Source of the DNA: DAIPHL01 sp036771375
GTDB lineage: Bacteria > Synergistota > Synergistia > Synergistales > Synergistaceae
DNA: 14,947 bases
Direction of reading: 5' to 3'
NCBI GenBank assembly: GCA_036771375.1
Contig: DAIPHL010000042.1
Span: 1-14,947 of the forward strand
Shown here: one piece after another, positions 13,227 to 14,947 of the stretch
Numbering within the stretch: the first letter of the stretch is position 1
Layout: every line of letters starts with the position of its first letter
Made by a program: the position numbers and the translations under genes
The notes under the pieces: generated by a model
Seen by the model: only the letters and a program-made list of their open reading frames with translations
Databases searched by the model: none
What the model was told of the DNA's origin: nothing

Positions 13227-14190
13227 ATTCGTGCAGAACCTCGAGCAGCTTCGCGTCGTCGACGTTGCCGCCCGATATCACCGCACACACCCTCCGGTTT
13301 TTGAGGTCGGTCACGCCGGAGAGAACGCCCCATATCGCGGTCGCGGCGGCTCCCTCTATCACGATATGATGGTTTTCGTGCATCCACGCCATGTACTTTG
13401 CGATCTCGTGTTCGGGCACGGGAACGATTCCGTTGATCGTTTCCCTTATGAAACCGAAAAGGACGGGGGACGCGCTGCCCCCGAGAGCGTCCGCAAGCGA
13501 GTTCTTCTCCTCGACCGGTACGACAAAGCCCTCCTCCCAGGCTCTGCTCCAGCTTGGATTGTTCTCGGCGAAGGTGCCCCAGAGCTCTATCTCCGGTCTC
13601 AGGGCGCGAGAGGCGGCGGCGACGCCGGTCAGAAGGCCCCCTCCGCTCAGCGGACAGAAGATCGCGTCCATCTCCGGCTCTTCCTCCAGGATCTCGATCG
13701 CGAGCGTTCCCTGTCCTGCCGCCACGTCCGTGTCCTCGTATGCCGAGACGAAGGTCAGTCCCTCCGCCTCGGCCGCGAGCAGGGCCGCGCGTTCGACGTC
13801 GTCATATTGGGCCCCCACGACACGGAGTTCGACGTATTTTCCGCCTCGCGCCAGTACGGAAGCCTTTTTCGTCTCGGGGCAGGTCTCCGGGACATAGATG
13901 ACGGCCCGCACCTTCAACATGGAGGCCGCGAGCGAGAGTCCCTGTGCGTGGTTTCCGGACGAGGCCGTGACGACGCCGCCCCGCCTCTCTTCGTCCGAGA
14001 GCGCATGCATCTTGTTCATGGCTCCGCGGATTTTGAAGGAGTTCGTGTGCTGCTGGTTTTCCAGTTTGAGAAAGACGTCTCCTCCCGTCAACTTCGACAG
14101 AGGATGCGAGTATTCCAATGGAGTCCGGCGAACCTTGCCTCGGAGGGTCTTCGCCGCCTTGAGAATGTCCGTGATGGAGGGAATTCTCAT
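13216..14190 (-). CDS. PLP-dependent threonine/serine dehydratase (fold type II, catabolic type)
   Basis: A 324-residue enzyme of the tryptophan synthase beta superfamily that deaminates threonine and/or serine to 2-oxo acids and ammonia. The PLP lysine is K53 in NSFKIRGA, the substrate loop is SSGNHAQG (77-84), and the phosphate-binding loop is SGGGL (182-186); the C-terminal SGGNVD is also conserved. There is no C-terminal ACT/regulatory domain, so it resembles TdcB or serine racemase rather than full-length biosynthetic IlvA. ATG 14190 is preferred: AGAGGTG lies 6 bases upstream, whereas the in-frame GTG 14199 is part of that site. Threonine dehydratase, serine racemase and hydroxyaspartate ammonia-lyase cannot be separated by eye. 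Confidence 0.88.
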   Translation of the reverse strand: MRIPSITDILKAAKTLRGKVRRTPLEYSHPLSKLTGGDVFLKLENQQHTNSFKIRGAMNKMHALSDEERRGGVVTASSGNHAQGLSLAASMLKVRAVIYVPETCPETKKASVLARGGKYVELRVVGAQYDDVERAALLAAEAEGLTFVSAYEDTDVAAGQGTLAIEILEEEPEMDAIFCPLSGGGLLTGVAAASRALRPEIELWGTFAENNPSWSRAWEEGFVVPVEEKNSLADALGGSASPVLFGFIRETINGIVPVPEHEIAKYMAWMHENHHIVIEGAAATAIWGVLSGVTDLKNRRVCAVISGGNVDDAKLLEVLHEFRT

Positions 14191-14273
14191 CGTACGCACC
14201 TCTTTCTTTTTTCATTCGCTTGATTCATAATGGTACTGTATCATAGATGCCGCTCATGTGCGGGAGGATTTTG

Positions 14274-14732
14274 ATGAACGACGCTTTTTTCATGAAGATC
14301 GCTCTCGAAGAGGCGTATGACGCCATGCGAAACGGAGAGATTCCGGTGGGTGCACTGTTGACCCGGGGGGAGGAGATCGTTGGCCGGGGATCGAACCGGA
14401 GGTTGATCGATCGGATGCCCTTCGCGCATGCCGAGATGTGCGCGCTTTCGGACGCCGGAGAAACGCTTGAAGCATGGCGTTTTGATGGCTGTACCCTGTA
14501 TGTGACGCTCGAGCCCTGTCCGATGTGTGCGGGTGCGATCGTGCAGACGAGGGTGTCGAGGGTCGTGTTCGGAGCGGAGGATCCAAAGGCCGGTGCCGCG
14601 GGCTCTCTTTACAACATCCTGCAGGATCCCCGAATGACGCATCGATGCGCGCTCACGGGGGGCATTATGGCGGAGGAGTGCGCGAAGCCTCTCCGCATTT
14701 TTTTCGAGTCCCGGAGGAGACGGGGCAAATAG
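14274..14732 (+). CDS. tadA: tRNA-specific adenosine-34 deaminase TadA
   Basis: A 152-residue zinc deaminase that converts the wobble adenosine of tRNA-Arg(ACG) to inosine. The zinc ligands and proton shuttle are H52 and E54 (FAHAEM) and C82/C85 (TLEPCPMCAGAIVQTRV). GAAGSLYNIL, a TadA-typical block, follows near residue 108. The start is ATG 14274 because CGGGAGGA sits 6-7 bases before it; the in-frame ATGs at 14247 and 14256 lie upstream of that site. It is divergent from the dehydratase gene across 83 bases. Length and motifs fit bacterial TadA and argue against a general cytidine deaminase. Confidence 0.93.
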   Translation: MNDAFFMKIALEEAYDAMRNGEIPVGALLTRGEEIVGRGSNRRLIDRMPFAHAEMCALSDAGETLEAWRFDGCTLYVTLEPCPMCAGAIVQTRVSRVVFGAEDPKAGAAGSLYNILQDPRMTHRCALTGGIMAEECAKPLRIFFESRRRRGK

Positions 14733-14802
14733 GTCCGAATGTCGGAACGCATGAGGAAAGAACCTCGATCGACGTAAACATGGGAAGGGAGTGCTCGAAG
14801 GT

Positions 14803-14947
14803 ATGTCACGTTCTGCGGTGTCGTACGAGGTTCTGTACGATTACATGGTCGAGATGTTCGAAAAGGGGCTCGGTTACCCGGCCAAAGCGGCCGAGATCAC
14901 CGCAAGGTTCATGGTGGAGGCGGATGCCAGGGGACACGCGTCGCACG
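14803..14947 (+). CDS. LDH2/malate dehydrogenase-family oxidoreductase, 5' end only
   Basis: The 48 codons present read from ATG 14803 to the window edge. The end EADARGHASH matches the conserved (A/D)xRGhxSHG block near the N-terminus of the Ldh_2/MDH_2 family, NAD(P)-dependent 2-hydroxyacid dehydrogenases, and the preceding helix with E-x-x-A/V-F-(M/V)-E-A-D is also typical. GGGAG lies 11 bases and GAAGG 1 base before the ATG, so the binding site is not ideal. Known substrates include malate, lactate, ureidoglycolate and delta-1-piperideine-2-carboxylate, so the specific function cannot be told from this fragment. It lies 70 bases after tadA on the same strand. Confidence 0.8.
   Translation, partial: MSRSAVSYEVLYDYMVEMFEKGLGYPAKAAEITARFMVEADARGHASH

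Noticed and set aside
13231..14223. Long plus-strand open frame (330 codons) opposite the dehydratase
   Set aside because: Antisense shadow of a gene with complete PLP motifs in G+C-rich DNA; no recognisable domain.
1..14947. CRISPR array, tRNA, rRNA or insertion sequence
   Set aside because: No regularly spaced repeats, cloverleaf-like sequence, rRNA stretches or transposase motifs were found on reading both strands.

Overview
The window looks like a chromosomal segment from an anaerobic bacterium. It holds a regulated catabolic locus (about 1-10,900) next to a stretch of ordinary chromosomal genes (about 11,245-14,947). The mix of molybdenum hydroxylase, ferredoxin-type reductase, TRAP transporter remnants, an LDH2-type dehydrogenase and a catabolic threonine/serine dehydratase would fit an amino-acid or heterocycle fermenter such as a member of Synergistota. 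That placement is inference only: no rRNA or other phylogenetic marker was compared. Base composition rises visibly after about 10,900, which suggests the catabolic locus has a different history from its neighbours.

Left part (1-1,252): a gene start running off the left edge (minus strand; possibly a beta-keto acid cleavage enzyme, tentative), a GntR/FCD regulator (161-871, minus), and a 381-base divergent control region. That region holds two face-to-face promoters with TTGACA -35 boxes and 17-base spacers, one for the regulator and one for the operon. Each has a TTGGTATGCCAA-like palindrome at or just past its -10 box. This is a self-consistent repressor circuit visible in the sequence. A structured leader of about 190 nt precedes the first operon gene.

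Operon (1,253-9,635, all plus): a DUF2848 protein, a small cupin, a PreA-like flavin/Fe-S reductase, and the three parts of a xanthine-dehydrogenase-family molybdenum hydroxylase (Fe-S, Mo, FAD). These are followed by a BenE-type permease and a nitrilase-superfamily amidohydrolase. Mo and FAD subunits are in one reading frame as sequenced, joined through a run of ten G; one G more or fewer would separate them. The Mo subunit lacks the two residues that hold purines in true xanthine dehydrogenase (positions 250 and 326 are Leu and Thr). The PreA-like protein has Ser where dihydropyrimidine dehydrogenase has its catalytic Cys, and no PreT partner is present. Taken together, I infer a route that imports an (N-hetero)aromatic compound, hydroxylates it, reduces the ring and releases an amide or carbamoyl nitrogen. 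The substrate cannot be named from the sequence.

TRAP remnant (9,666-10,904): dctQ with a +1 frameshift, a dctM N-terminal third with a -1 frameshift, and only the last third of a dctP solute-binding protein, followed by a strong terminator. This is a decayed or mis-assembled TRAP transporter.

Right part: a C45-type Ntn acyltransferase/hydrolase (minus, TTG start), rsmG (plus), a fold-type II PLP threonine/serine dehydratase (minus, overlapping rsmG tail to tail), tadA (plus), and the start of an LDH2/malate dehydrogenase-family gene cut by the right edge. No tRNA, rRNA, CRISPR array or insertion sequence was recognised.
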